Shown here: positions 7,505-14,842 of the stretch, one piece after another
Layout: every line of letters starts with the position of its first letter
How positions within the stretch are numbered: position 1 is the stretch's first letter
Assembly: GCA_024224995.1 (NCBI GenBank)
Contig: JAAENB010000610.1
Location: 1-25,387 of the forward strand
DNA length: 25,387 bases
Direction of reading: 5' to 3'
Origin: a bacterium
Lineage (GTDB): Bacteria; Spirochaetota; UBA4802; UBA5550
Program-made: the position numbers and the translations under genes
The notes under the pieces: generated by a model
Seen by the model: only the letters and a program-made list of their open reading frames with translations
Told to the model about the DNA's origin: nothing
Databases searched by the model: none

Positions 7505-10500
7505 ATGACATCAACACTAAATCATCCGGTTCCACCAGGAAGAGTTTCCAGTAAAACAGTAGTTGGTTTCGCTAAAAAAAACGTTTTTACGATAAAAAAG
7601 AAAGTTTTTCTGCAATTTGAATATGTAAATTGGAAGAAAACACCTGCTCCCGACTGGGAGCCTCTTCCTGCTTCATTTACAGTGGAATTACTCGCCGGAA
7701 CTACTGAAGATGGCGCCAGGGTTCTTGAGACGAAACAATCCAATGCAGCGGGAAAATGTGATTTTCAGTTTGATATGCCAAAAGGAGGAAATGATCTTTA
7801 TTTCTTTAGAGTAAAGGGAAATAGTACTGCTCCCGGGAAAATGATTCCTAAAAGCTGGAGCACCTTTAGGCATCGTACTATTGACGCGAAACCGGGTAGA
7901 GTGGCAAGAACCGGTTTTTTTGGAACAAGTGCCAACCCGCTAAAATTTAAAATCGGATTTTTTTGCTCAATGCAGCTTAAATATAAGGATAAGGCCAATG
8001 TTGAGCATACCGTACTTGAAGGAACGGAAGTTGATTTCAGGATTGAACCTTCTTCCGGAGCAAATAAACGCTGGATGAAGGTTTTTCATTTTAACAGCAC
8101 TTCCGGGGAATTACACCAAAACAACTTCAAATTTACCTCTCATGGTTCTCTGGAAGCTGCCGATGATATCATTAACTTTTCACAATCATCAAGCAAGGAT
8201 CATTTTCGCAAAGCCTTAGACGCTAAAAAGAAGTCGGAACTTATTGAAGAGAAAGATTATTCAAAATATTGCGCTCTTGTTGGGAAAGAGGGCTGCCTCC
8301 GTTTCATCAGTTTTGATCCCGAAGAAGGTACCGAAGGGGAAACTTCTCAAAAGATCCATCTTACAATCTATGCCAGGGCACATGATCTGAAGTATAAAAC
8401 AGAGCCTGTTGAGTTCTGTAAAGGGGGAATAGGCGGGATCGGGGAAATCGCAATTAATGTAATAATTCCCTATTTTAATATTGATGTTGATGACCGGATA
8501 TTTTATACATTCGAATACGCGCGGGATGTTTCAACTGCCGGTGATGCTATATACCAGCTTAAAAAAACCTCACCTGTTCTTATTCCACAGTCTGAGGAGT
8601 ACCTGAGATCATCACTGTATCATTCCAGGGTCACCCGTTTGCAGAACCAGGTTTTAAAGCGTTTAACAGGCGGTGAGTATAAAGGAATTCCGGGACAGGT
8701 CGTCAAAGTATCCGCGAAAATTGTAAAAGCGCAGCGCCCCTTTTGCCCTCCCGGTCTTGGCGCTCAATTAATAACCGATAATGTCTGGGATTCGGATATG
8801 CAATATACAGTTGTCCATGAACGGGGGCATGGTATTATGTGGGATGAACTTGGTATATCATTCCGAAGGGTTGCCTGGGAGTTTGCTATGCCGCGTTGTA
8901 TTGGGGGGGATTATATTAATGATCACGGACCCACAAAAGAGACAAATGTTGAAACAGCCTTATATGATGGCTGGGCAGACTTCTGTTCCATGTTTACTGA
9001 TTGGAACGATAGAACAAATATGCGATGTGCTGATATGGCAACGAGTGGTTCCGTGAAAGGATTTCGTCCTTATGGAAGCACTGGCTACAATCCTTTTAAC
9101 ATAAAGTTGCTTGATTCCAAGAAAACTACTCGTTTTCCCCCTTCGGAAAGTACGATCGATAATCATCCGGATTGGGCTAATTTCGGGGAACGTATTGAGG
9201 GAGTGATTGCGAACCTTCTCTGGAAAATCTGGACACAGGTCTGCGGCGGCGGCAGCATATACGGTAATAAAATTGATGGTTCATCCGCCTCTGGCGCAGC
9301 ACCCTCTTTACCGGCAACTCCTTACTTTAATGACTTAAAAGACAGGACTAAAGAACATATTGAGGAAAATGTATATACCGATGATATGTGTCAAAAATTT
9401 CAAAAATATATATGGAATCCCTTTAAACATTTCTGGTACGACAGAAAAGGGAATTGCAACCTCCATGATTATTGGGACCCCTCTATCCGGGATTTCATTA
9501 ATGCCCAGGTTGCGCTGAACGGCAGCAGTGACGCCGGTGTAAAACAGATTATGGACCTGGCCCATGAGCGGCTTATTGCCAGGCCGGAATTGGTCTCCTA
9601 TCTCCAGCTTGAATGCTGGAATTCCTCCAATAGAACCTGGGTTCCCCTTCCCAATGATATTGAGGTTGAAGCCTGGGATTGGGATCCTGTTAGTCCCAAT
9701 GATCTTCAGGGCAGGGGGAAAACTGTCGGCGGCACTGGCCAGGTAATTATCAAAACTAAATATAAAGATGAGGATAATCCGGAAATCTTTTTTAAAGTTA
9801 AAGCCAAAGGTAAAACATTGCCCGATGGCAGGAAAGTTTCCCGGAATTGGTCTACCGAAGATATGAAGGTGTGGCGCGTATCGGGAGGCGCAAGCTCGGT
9901 AACGGAAACTAAGTATAAAGGTTATTATAATGATTACCGAAAATATTATATTGGGAAACCGGGCAAGTACGAAATTTTCCGGTTCAATAATAACCTGGAA
10001 GTTCACGTAAAATTTGAGGTGTGGAATCCCGGTACCAAAAGTTACGACCCCTTTCCTTCGGGGCTAACGGTGAAGGTTATTGATTATGACCCGGGATCGC
10101 CAAATGATGTTTTGGCTGCGGGAAAACTCGACGCCAATGGAAAATGCTCTATTCCTATTGACGATAAAGATGAAACAAATCCCGATATATTCTTCGAGGT
10201 CCATACTGATGGGCGTACGGTTAATGGCTATAAAATGCCGCGAGTTATTTCTACAAAAGATATGAAGGATCACAATGATAAACGCGGCTATTATCCGAAT
10301 TTTAAAGATGATGAAATTGGTACTGAAGTTATTCCTAAGGTCTTTCAAGTTGGTTTAGCCCTGGAATGTTTTCTTAAATTTGAAGTTGAACATGGTGGAA
10401 AAAAGGTTCCCCTCCCTGATGGGATTGTTGTTGAAGCCTGGGACCATGATTCCTGGTCTCCTAATGATAAAATCGGCTCTGCCAGGGTTTACGGAAACGG

Positions 10501-10687
10501 CTGCGTTCATATTGCCACGACCGATAAAGATGAGGATAATCCTGATATCTTCTTCATCGTTAAAGGCGGTAACCGTAAGGTAAATAATGTTAAGATTCCC
10601 AATGACTGGAGCACCAAAAGATTCGATAGACATAGCAGTAAAACTCTCGGCAGCCGTTCCAGTCCCGAGACCTTTACTATTACATAG
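7505..10687 (+). CDS. Large HExxH putative metallopeptidase with beta-sandwich repeats
   Basis: 1060 aa. HERGH at residues 438-442 fits the HExxH zinc-binding motif, and ETALYDGWADF at 483-493 lies where a third ligand of gluzincin-type peptidases (E, about 20-60 residues on) would be expected. Three related repeats make up the C-terminus, at about 702-788, 835-923 and 957-1043. Each runs F/C-E-V/C-W ... PLP.GI.VEAWD.D..SPND ... KDEDNPDIFF.V ... WST. A related unit at about 36-120 (PLPASFTVELL ... FFRVKG ... SWST) opens the protein, and a looser one follows it. These look like transthyretin- or C2-like beta-sandwiches rich in Asp, perhaps binding calcium. There is no signal peptide, so export, if any, needs another route. 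I chose the ATG at 7505, which has AGAGAG before it, over the TTG at 7427. It is flanked by direct repeats. Proteolysis is inferred. Confidence 0.7.
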   Translation: MTSTLNHPVPPGRVSSKTVVGFAKKNVFTIKKKVFLQFEYVNWKKTPAPDWEPLPASFTVELLAGTTEDGARVLETKQSNAAGKCDFQFDMPKGGNDLYFFRVKGNSTAPGKMIPKSWSTFRHRTIDAKPGRVARTGFFGTSANPLKFKIGFFCSMQLKYKDKANVEHTVLEGTEVDFRIEPSSGANKRWMKVFHFNSTSGELHQNNFKFTSHGSLEAADDIINFSQSSSKDHFRKALDAKKKSELIEEKDYSKYCALVGKEGCLRFISFDPEEGTEGETSQKIHLTIYARAHDLKYKTEPVEFCKGGIGGIGEIAINVIIPYFNIDVDDRIFYTFEYARDVSTAGDAIYQLKKTSPVLIPQSEEYLRSSLYHSRVTRLQNQVLKRLTGGEYKGIPGQVVKVSAKIVKAQRPFCPPGLGAQLITDNVWDSDMQYTVVHERGHGIMWDELGISFRRVAWEFAMPRCIGGDYINDHGPTKETNVETALYDGWADFCSMFTDWNDRTNMRCADMATSGSVKGFRPYGSTGYNPFNIKLLDSKKTTRFPPSESTIDNHPDWANFGERIEGVIANLLWKIWTQVCGGGSIYGNKIDGSSASGAAPSLPATPYFNDLKDRTKEHIEENVYTDDMCQKFQKYIWNPFKHFWYDRKGNCNLHDYWDPSIRDFINAQVALNGSSDAGVKQIMDLAHERLIARPELVSYLQLECWNSSNRTWVPLPNDIEVEAWDWDPVSPNDLQGRGKTVGGTGQVIIKTKYKDEDNPEIFFKVKAKGKTLPDGRKVSRNWSTEDMKVWRVSGGASSVTETKYKGYYNDYRKYYIGKPGKYEIFRFNNNLEVHVKFEVWNPGTKSYDPFPSGLTVKVIDYDPGSPNDVLAAGKLDANGKCSIPIDDKDETNPDIFFEVHTDGRTVNGYKMPRVISTKDMKDHNDKRGYYPNFKDDEIGTEVIPKVFQVGLALECFLKFEVEHGGKKVPLPDGIVVEAWDHDSWSPNDKIGSARVYGNGCVHIATTDKDEDNPDIFFIVKGGNRKVNNVKIPNDWSTKRFDRHSSKTLGSRSSPETFTIT

Positions 10688-10727
10688 TCCCGTGACACGT
10701 TAATTTTTACTTAATGTAACGGGACTA
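10685..10727 (+). terminator. Stem-loop overlapping the stop codon of the HExxH gene
   Basis: TAGTCCCGT (10685-10693, starting with the stop codon) pairs perfectly with ACGGGACTA (10719-10727). Weaker pairing extends inward. There is no clear T-run downstream, so it may protect the mRNA end or terminate inefficiently. Confidence 0.4.
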
Positions 10728-10835
10728 GCGCCCTCTTTGACTGAAAAAGTCATGATTTATCATAATGAGATCTTTTTTATTAATTAAAATATTTCATGTC
10801 ATGGTACTAGCTTTGTTTAAAAGGAGTTTTTTTAT

Positions 10836-11603
10836 ATGAAAAAAATATTTGTTGTTCCGGTTTTTATCCTGGGTTGTTTTTTCATTCCTTCGGGAACGCT
10901 GGAAAATGGTTCGTTTACTATTTGGGGTAGAGTCATCATGCGTGATTATCATGGTCCTGTTCGTGTTATGCTAAATCATGTTTTTGGTGATGATGTCTCT
11001 CCCCAGTGCACGCCCATATGGACTACTGTTTCTGCAAATGGGGATTTTCTACTAAAAACTTCTATGATCCAATTCCGCCAGGGGCCGCGGAATCTTAAGT
11101 TTGAACTTGTTTTTTTTAGACAGGGAAGAGCCCCGTTTTTTTTACATGTTGAACCGTATTCTATCACTGGTTCAAATACAGTGATTATCATCAAACCTCT
11201 TTTCCTCAGTATTTTTCCTCATGGGGCTGTTACTCAAAAAGATAAAGAGCTCATGAAAAAAGAAACTGCAAAATTTAAAAAAGAGATTCTTCCTCAAAAA
11301 CTTTCCGAGATTATGCTCTACCCCAAAGAGTTTCCTACCTCTGAGAACTGCGGTACTCCCGGTTGCTCCTGGGTTAAACTTGCCCGTAAAGATAAAAATT
11401 ATACCTGGTATGGCTGCATTGATCAGGACCGGATTGTTAAACCGGGATTTGATGCGGCTATGAAAAAAGCAGCTGCTCTGCTTAAACCCTCATCGAAAAA
11501 AAAGTTGTCCGGGATGATTCGTGAAAATCCTTATGATAAAACCATTCATGGTCCTTTGGATAATGCTCTTGGCGGCGGTTTGTGGTGGGTGATAAAGAGG
11601 TGA
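10836..11603 (+). CDS. Exported hypothetical protein, possible lipoprotein, 255 aa
   Basis: The N-terminus MKKIFVVPVFILGC has a basic start, a hydrophobic core and a cysteine after ILG that could be a lipobox, although hydrophobic residues follow the cysteine, so plain Sec export is also possible. Residues about 25-125 look like a beta-sandwich (GSFTIWGRVIM ... GDFLLKT ... FELVFF), related in style to the repeats of the upstream HExxH protein. The second half is Lys-rich with a small Cys/aromatic segment (ENCGTPGCSW ... TWYGC) that could form disulfides. AAAGGAG stands before the ATG. The stop codon at 11601-11603 coincides with the first base of direct repeat copy 2, so the original C-terminus may have been cut by the repeat. 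It is probably a functional partner of the HExxH protein, but this rests on adjacency only. Confidence 0.7.
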   Translation: MKKIFVVPVFILGCFFIPSGTLENGSFTIWGRVIMRDYHGPVRVMLNHVFGDDVSPQCTPIWTTVSANGDFLLKTSMIQFRQGPRNLKFELVFFRQGRAPFFLHVEPYSITGSNTVIIIKPLFLSIFPHGAVTQKDKELMKKETAKFKKEILPQKLSEIMLYPKEFPTSENCGTPGCSWVKLARKDKNYTWYGCIDQDRIVKPGFDAAMKKAAALLKPSSKKKLSGMIRENPYDKTIHGPLDNALGGGLWWVIKR

Positions 11604-11681
11604 GGGCGCATCTTGCCCCTGTCTTGAGCCTGTTTATTTGTGAAGTCTGGGGCTGTGTTGAGTTTTGGACCGGGTTACTGC

Positions 11682-12143
11682 CTATAACAGGTACTTTTCC
11701 AGTGTCTCCTGCCCCGGGATTCCCCAGAAGTAAACAAAAGTCTTTATCCCGTCAGGTTCTCCCTTGCTAAAGAGGTATGCGTGATGATAACTATCAACAT
11801 GCATCTTTGGACTCTTTAAAAGTAAGAGCTCGTCCAGGAAGGTTGCGATTGCGTAAGCAATTATGGCGGAGACCGACAGTTTGTAGATCTTACGTAAATC
11901 CTGGCAGTTCTCATAGATAGAAGAATTGAACACAACATGGCAGTGATACCAATCATCGTCCCCGGAACTGACCTGGTATTTCACAGTACTAAACAAAGCA
12001 AGCTCAAAAGGCTCCTCTTCCATAACCCTGCGAACCAGCAGCTCAACCAGCCGACTCCTGGAGATTTTCATGGTTTTAGCTGACGATTGCAGTTTTTCAA
12101 AATTCTCCATGCTGGTATTAAACGTAGTATAAATAAGATCCAT
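11682..12143 (-). CDS. RHH-like hypothetical protein, copy 2
   Basis: 153 aa, identical to copy 1 except for ten substitutions (for example I10T, M13E, A28S, E62D). Most changes are conservative, as expected if the protein is under purifying selection and not a dead copy. Both putative RHH helical units are intact. The ATG at 12143 is preceded on the minus strand by AGGAG and, further up, by the same 18-base inverted repeat as copy 1 (12169-12186). Unlike copy 1, no intrinsic terminator lies close behind it; the gene reads toward the 3' end of the 255-aa gene, 78 bases away. It may regulate the cassette genes or the genes beyond 12372. Confidence 0.75.
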   Translation of the reverse strand: MDLIYTTFNTSMENFEKLQSSAKTMKISRSRLVELLVRRVMEEEPFELALFSTVKYQVSSGDDDWYHCHVVFNSSIYENCQDLRKIYKLSVSAIIAYAIATFLDELLLLKSPKMHVDSYHHAYLFSKGEPDGIKTFVYFWGIPGQETLEKYLL

Positions 12144-12168
12144 TATAGCACTCCTGACAAAAATATTA

Positions 12169-12186
12169 ATACACGCAAAGGTGTAT
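12169..12186. promoter_or_regulatory. Possible operator upstream of RHH copy 2
   Basis: ATACAC (12169-12174) and GTGTAT (12181-12186) around GCAAAG, the same as at 7255-7272. Because the surrounding repeat is also well conserved, conservation alone does not prove that it is a binding site. Confidence 0.4.
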
Positions 12187-12371
12187 ATAATAAGGACGAA
12201 TGGGAGAGCCGGAATATTAAAAATTTTTTAGTTTTTTATCAATTTTTTTTGATTTTTCTTGATATTTACTAATAACAGAGCAATCCGGTAAAAAAACAGC
12301 TATAAAAGTGTCGGACATCCTTACAAAGTTTCTTGACTTTTTGCTTAAAATTGAGGGATCATGCTTCTATT

Positions 12372-12878
12372 ATGAAACATTTTTTTAAAAACATTGTTGA
12401 ATCATTAAAAGCTAATTATACAGCAGGATTGGGCGAACCCCCTGGTTTGAACTTTAGAACCGGTTATATCGATCCACAAAAATTATGCGCTTCTTTATTG
12501 ATAATAATAGATTACCTGGAGAATTTAGAACCTGGTGTTGATATTTATCAAACGAAGGATTGGATTGAACATGAAGGTACTTCATTTGGCGGATGGAAGA
12601 GTCTGAGTTTCGATAGACTTAAAAACATGGTTTCTTCTCCTGAAATATTATTAATGAATATGCCGCATGATGACCTGGTAAATATCGGCATAGCTCCTCT
12701 TGCAAATTCATGGTATTTAAGAATTTATTTAGAAGAAGATGATGATGAGGAGGAAGGGAAATTTGATATAACAATGAAAGAAGAATATGTTGATACATTT
12801 AGAGATAATGTTTTACCATGTTTGGATATCAACATATTTGAGGAAGATTCAAACTCATATTACGAAAGTTTAAAATGA
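12372..12878 (+). CDS. Hypothetical acidic protein, 168 aa
   Basis: I do not recognise a family. The product is acidic, with a run of Asp/Glu (EEDDDEEE) near residue 125, and has no export signal or membrane helix. Features such as GTSFGGW, NIGIAP and SWYLRIYLE recall small immunity proteins of polymorphic-toxin systems in style only; I cannot name one. I chose the ATG at 12372, though its ribosome site is weak (GAGGGA 13 bases upstream); an in-frame TTG at 12333 would add 13 residues. It overlaps the next gene by four bases (ATGA), so the two are coupled. Codon and base use here is clearly more AT-rich than in the flanking housekeeping genes, pointing to acquired DNA. Confidence 0.65.
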   Translation: MKHFFKNIVESLKANYTAGLGEPPGLNFRTGYIDPQKLCASLLIIIDYLENLEPGVDIYQTKDWIEHEGTSFGGWKSLSFDRLKNMVSSPEILLMNMPHDDLVNIGIAPLANSWYLRIYLEEDDDEEEGKFDITMKEEYVDTFRDNVLPCLDINIFEEDSNSYYESLK

Positions 12879-13555
12879 AAAGTAAAATTATTACCACACT
12901 TTTGTTAACGATACTCCCGGTAACCATGAATTTTTGTTCAAATAACAAAAAAAACGAATTTAACTGGAAAACCAGTGAAATAGAAGGGAATGTAGAAATA
13001 GCAGGTAAAAACATAGTCCTGGTAAAAGAAAAAAAAGATCACAGGTCTGCGTTGATCATTTTAGATGAGAAGTATAATATTATCAAAATAGACTATGGTT
13101 TTTTTCGTTCAAAACATTTAACGTACAATGAAAAATATTTTTGCATAGGAGGAGAGAAGATTTATACGTATAATTTAATTGATAATACATTCAAAAATTA
13201 TGATTTAATTGAAAGTAAGGTCTTTCATGTACATGATATTTCTATAGTCAATGACAAAGTCTTCTTTGATACCTGTAAAAACGATATTTCAATTGGATAT
13301 ATTGATCTTAACCATCAAAAAGTCATAACATATGAATCAGGAGTTTTGCTACTGCCGGTATACACAGTTGGAAACGAAATTTACGCAAGGGATTATTATA
13401 CTAAAAAAATCTATCGGTTAGACAGTGAAACAGTAGCCTTGGAAAAAGGCATGCGGTTATCCAATATGAAAAAGAAAAAAAAGAGGCATACATTATTAAA
13501 ACCGGATATTGAGATGAAAAAAAAGATACGAAAGAGTATAGAGGATTTTATCTGA
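12875..13555 (+). CDS. Putative lipoprotein with beta-propeller-like repeats, 226 aa
   Basis: Basic start, hydrophobic core and then FCSNNKK: cysteine 21 followed by polar residues is typical of a lipoprotein, although the residues before it (MNF) do not fit the classic lipobox; looser lipoboxes are known in spirochaetes. The mature part has repeated short beta segments of the form I.D..YNIIK, KYFCIGGEKIYTYNL, KVFFDT.....IGYIDL and NEIYARDYYTKKIYRLD, like the blades of a small propeller or a truncated one. The C-terminus is very Lys-rich. It starts inside the end of the previous gene (ATGA overlap). AT-rich. Function unknown; it may act at the cell envelope with the product of its upstream partner. 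Confidence 0.65.
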   Translation: MKSKIITTLLLTILPVTMNFCSNNKKNEFNWKTSEIEGNVEIAGKNIVLVKEKKDHRSALIILDEKYNIIKIDYGFFRSKHLTYNEKYFCIGGEKIYTYNLIDNTFKNYDLIESKVFHVHDISIVNDKVFFDTCKNDISIGYIDLNHQKVITYESGVLLLPVYTVGNEIYARDYYTKKIYRLDSETVALEKGMRLSNMKKKKKRHTLLKPDIEMKKKIRKSIEDFI

Positions 13556-13565
13556 AAATTTTCAG
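13552..13565. other. 14-bp perfect palindrome between convergent genes
   Basis: CTGAAAATTTTCAG spans the stop codon of the lipoprotein gene and lies just before the 3' end of the convergent RadC-type gene. It could form a weak shared transcription end; no long T-run follows it on the plus strand. Confidence 0.35.
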
Positions 13566-13569
13566 GAGT

Positions 13570-13866
13570 TTATAATAAATAATCCCCCTCCTTTAAACTA
13601 TAACACCTTCTCTCGCCAACAATCAAATGGTCAAAAAGAGGTATGCCAACGATTTCCCCAACAGACTCAATCCTTTTGGTGATTAAAACATCTTCACTGG
13701 AAGGCGTCAGGTCCCCACCGGGATGGTTATGACATGCAATAATGGCAGTGGCGTTGCTCATAATGGCTCCTTTGAAGATCTCCCTGGGATGGATAATTGC
13801 TTCATTAACTGAGCCTTTGGAAATAAGGGAATATCCATAAACCAGGAAATCCTGGTTAACATACAA
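13570..13866 (-). CDS. radC: RadC-family JAB/MPN domain protein (short, start probably disrupted)
   Basis: The JAB domain of RadC-like proteins, with the metal-site signature HxHx10D present as H46, H48 and D59 in CHNHPGG...SSED, preceded by HPREIFKGAI. Despite the historical name, a repair role for RadC is not established; such genes are common on mobile elements. The open frame begins with TTG at 13866, giving 98 aa, but the same frame stays open up to 13977 and encodes typical RadC sequence (EFVKKLIGN, EERFIALYVN), with no usable start codon. A well-placed ATG at 13969 (AGGAGA upstream) is in another frame and would be rejoined by a one-base change, for instance in the T6 run at 13941-13946 (A6 in the mRNA). 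So it is either a frameshifted gene or a sequence error. The N-terminal HhH domain of full-length RadC is absent. Confidence 0.8.
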   Translation of the reverse strand: MYVNQDFLVYGYSLISKGSVNEAIIHPREIFKGAIMSNATAIIACHNHPGGDLTPSSEDVLITKRIESVGEIVGIPLFDHLIVGERRCYSLKEGDYLL

Positions 13867-13992
13867 TGCAATAAACCGTTCTTCAGCGCAATTTCCAATG
13901 AGCTTTTTAACAAATTCACATGCTGTAATCCGGTAAATTATTTTTTGAACGGGATTTTTGGCTTTGCATATTATCTCCTATTTGTGGCTCAA

Positions 13993-14042
13993 TTGCGGCA
14001 TTGAGTTAATGAGTCATGCATGCCTCATTTGCGGTAATGCGT
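13993..14042. repeat. Short direct and inverted repeats between radC-like gene and RHH gene
   Basis: TTGCGGCATTGAGT (13993-14006) and TTGCGGTAATGCGT (14029-14042) are imperfect direct repeats, with a further TTTGTGG at 13981. Between them AATGAG and CTCATT form an inverted repeat around a CATGCATG core. The clustering suggests protein-binding sites in the divergent control region. Confidence 0.45.
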
Positions 14043-14060
14043 CAAGTAATTTTACTTGAC
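14041..14060. promoter_or_regulatory. 20-bp palindromic operator candidate
   Basis: GTCAAGTAA and TTACTTGAC are perfect 9-base arms around TT. The right arm overlaps the -35 box TTGACA (14056-14061) of the promoter for the RHH-GNAT pair, an arrangement typical of autorepression by a small RHH protein. Confidence 0.6.
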
Positions 14061-14084
14061 AACTAAAAAAATCATACCTATTTT
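14056..14084 (+). promoter_or_regulatory. Promoter of the RHH-GNAT operon
   Basis: TTGACA (14056-14061), 17-base spacer, TATTTT (14079-14084). It stands 25 bases before the ATG at 14110, so the leader is short. Confidence 0.6.
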
Positions 14085-14109
14085 GCATAAACAGGAAAGG
14101 AAAGATCCA

Positions 14110-14274
14110 ATGGAAAAAGATAAGAGAACAAAGGCATCTATATTTTTTAATAAATCAGACCACACAAAGATTAAAATATTTTGTGCGGAGCAGGACATCT
14201 CAATTCAGGAGTTTTTGGAACATGCGGGGCTTTATTGCCTGGAAAAAAAAATTGTTCCAAAAAAGAAAGACTAA
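14110..14274 (+). CDS. Small ribbon-helix-helix protein, 54 aa
   Basis: The sequence follows the RHH pattern: a basic beta strand (RTKASIFF), a first helix (DHTKIKIFCAEQ), a turn and a second helix (SIQEFLEHAGLYCLE), then a Lys-rich tail. Such proteins bind DNA as dimers and often repress their own promoter. I chose the ATG at 14110 because AGGAAAGGA precedes it; a TTG at 14056 in the same frame lies inside the -35 box and is not credible. It is the first gene of a pair with the acetyltransferase 18 bases downstream, under a promoter overlapped by a palindrome. It might be an antitoxin of the RHH-GNAT type, but it lacks the longer toxin-binding tail seen in TacA/AtaR-like antitoxins (about 85-90 aa), so a plain regulator is equally possible. 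Confidence 0.75.
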   Translation: MEKDKRTKASIFFNKSDHTKIKIFCAEQDISIQEFLEHAGLYCLEKKIVPKKKD

Positions 14275-14292
14275 CCCACAAGCTTAAACTCA

Positions 14293-14763
14293 ATGAAAAG
14301 CAAATACACCTATCGATATATACAACCCGGAGAAGAGAACTTCGTATATGATCTCATAATACGAGTATTTGAAAAGCAGGTAGGACCAACCTATACCAGC
14401 CAGGGAATAGAGACCTTTACAAATAATCTGTCACCGGAATTTTTAAAACAAAAAAATGACGAACAATTTGTCATTGTCGCGGAACATAACAGCGGGATAA
14501 TTGGAGTGACAGCATTTATCAAAGCAAGTCATCTAGCGCTGCTCTTTGTGGAATCGGGGTTCCAGGGAGAAGGGATTGGCCGGGCACTTATTCAAGAAGG
14601 GATCAAGACTTGTCTGGAAAGTAATTCCGGTTTAGCATCAATTACCGTAAGTTCCTCGCCCAACTCTCTGGAGTTTTACAAGCGAGCCGGGTTTGCGATA
14701 ATATCAAACGAGGTAAATGAAAACGGCATGCGATTTACCCCAATGCAATACAAGCTCACATAA
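14293..14763 (+). CDS. GNAT-family N-acetyltransferase
   Basis: Transfers an acetyl group from acetyl-CoA to an amine. The pyrophosphate-binding loop QGEGIG (residues 91-96) matches the Q/RxxGxG/A signature in motif A, preceded by the beta strand LALLFVE. Near the C-terminus SLEFYKRAGF is the usual GNAT motif, with the tyrosine often acting as general acid. The 156-aa length is typical. Its ribosome site is weak, so translation may depend on coupling with the small RHH gene 18 bases upstream. The substrate cannot be told: small molecule, protein N-terminus, or aminoacyl-tRNA if this is a TacT/AtaT-like toxin. Confidence 0.88.
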   Translation: MKSKYTYRYIQPGEENFVYDLIIRVFEKQVGPTYTSQGIETFTNNLSPEFLKQKNDEQFVIVAEHNSGIIGVTAFIKASHLALLFVESGFQGEGIGRALIQEGIKTCLESNSGLASITVSSSPNSLEFYKRAGFAIISNEVNENGMRFTPMQYKLT

Positions 14764-14842
14764 AATTATTCTTGCAAAAATTGTAAGCCCCTCCTAAATC
14801 TATATCCACTCACTTTTTAAATTAAACAAAATGGAGAAAAAC

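Larger units (their letters stand above)
11603..12227. repeat. Direct repeat copy 2 (about 625 bp, contains an RHH gene)
   Basis: Matches 6689-7313 at a constant offset of 4914 bases in the same orientation, with scattered substitutions and no visible indel. Together the two copies bracket the HExxH gene and the 255-aa exported-protein gene like the ends of a cassette. No transposase or terminal inverted repeat is visible. Confidence 0.85.

Noticed and set aside
9335..10006. Long minus-strand open frame (223 codons) inside the HExxH gene
   Set aside because: It is the antisense of a repeat region with strong coding signal on the plus strand; no ribosome site or family match.
14056..14109. 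TTG start at 14056 for the small RHH protein
   Set aside because: It lies inside the -35 box and the palindrome, and the ATG at 14110 has a strong ribosome site.
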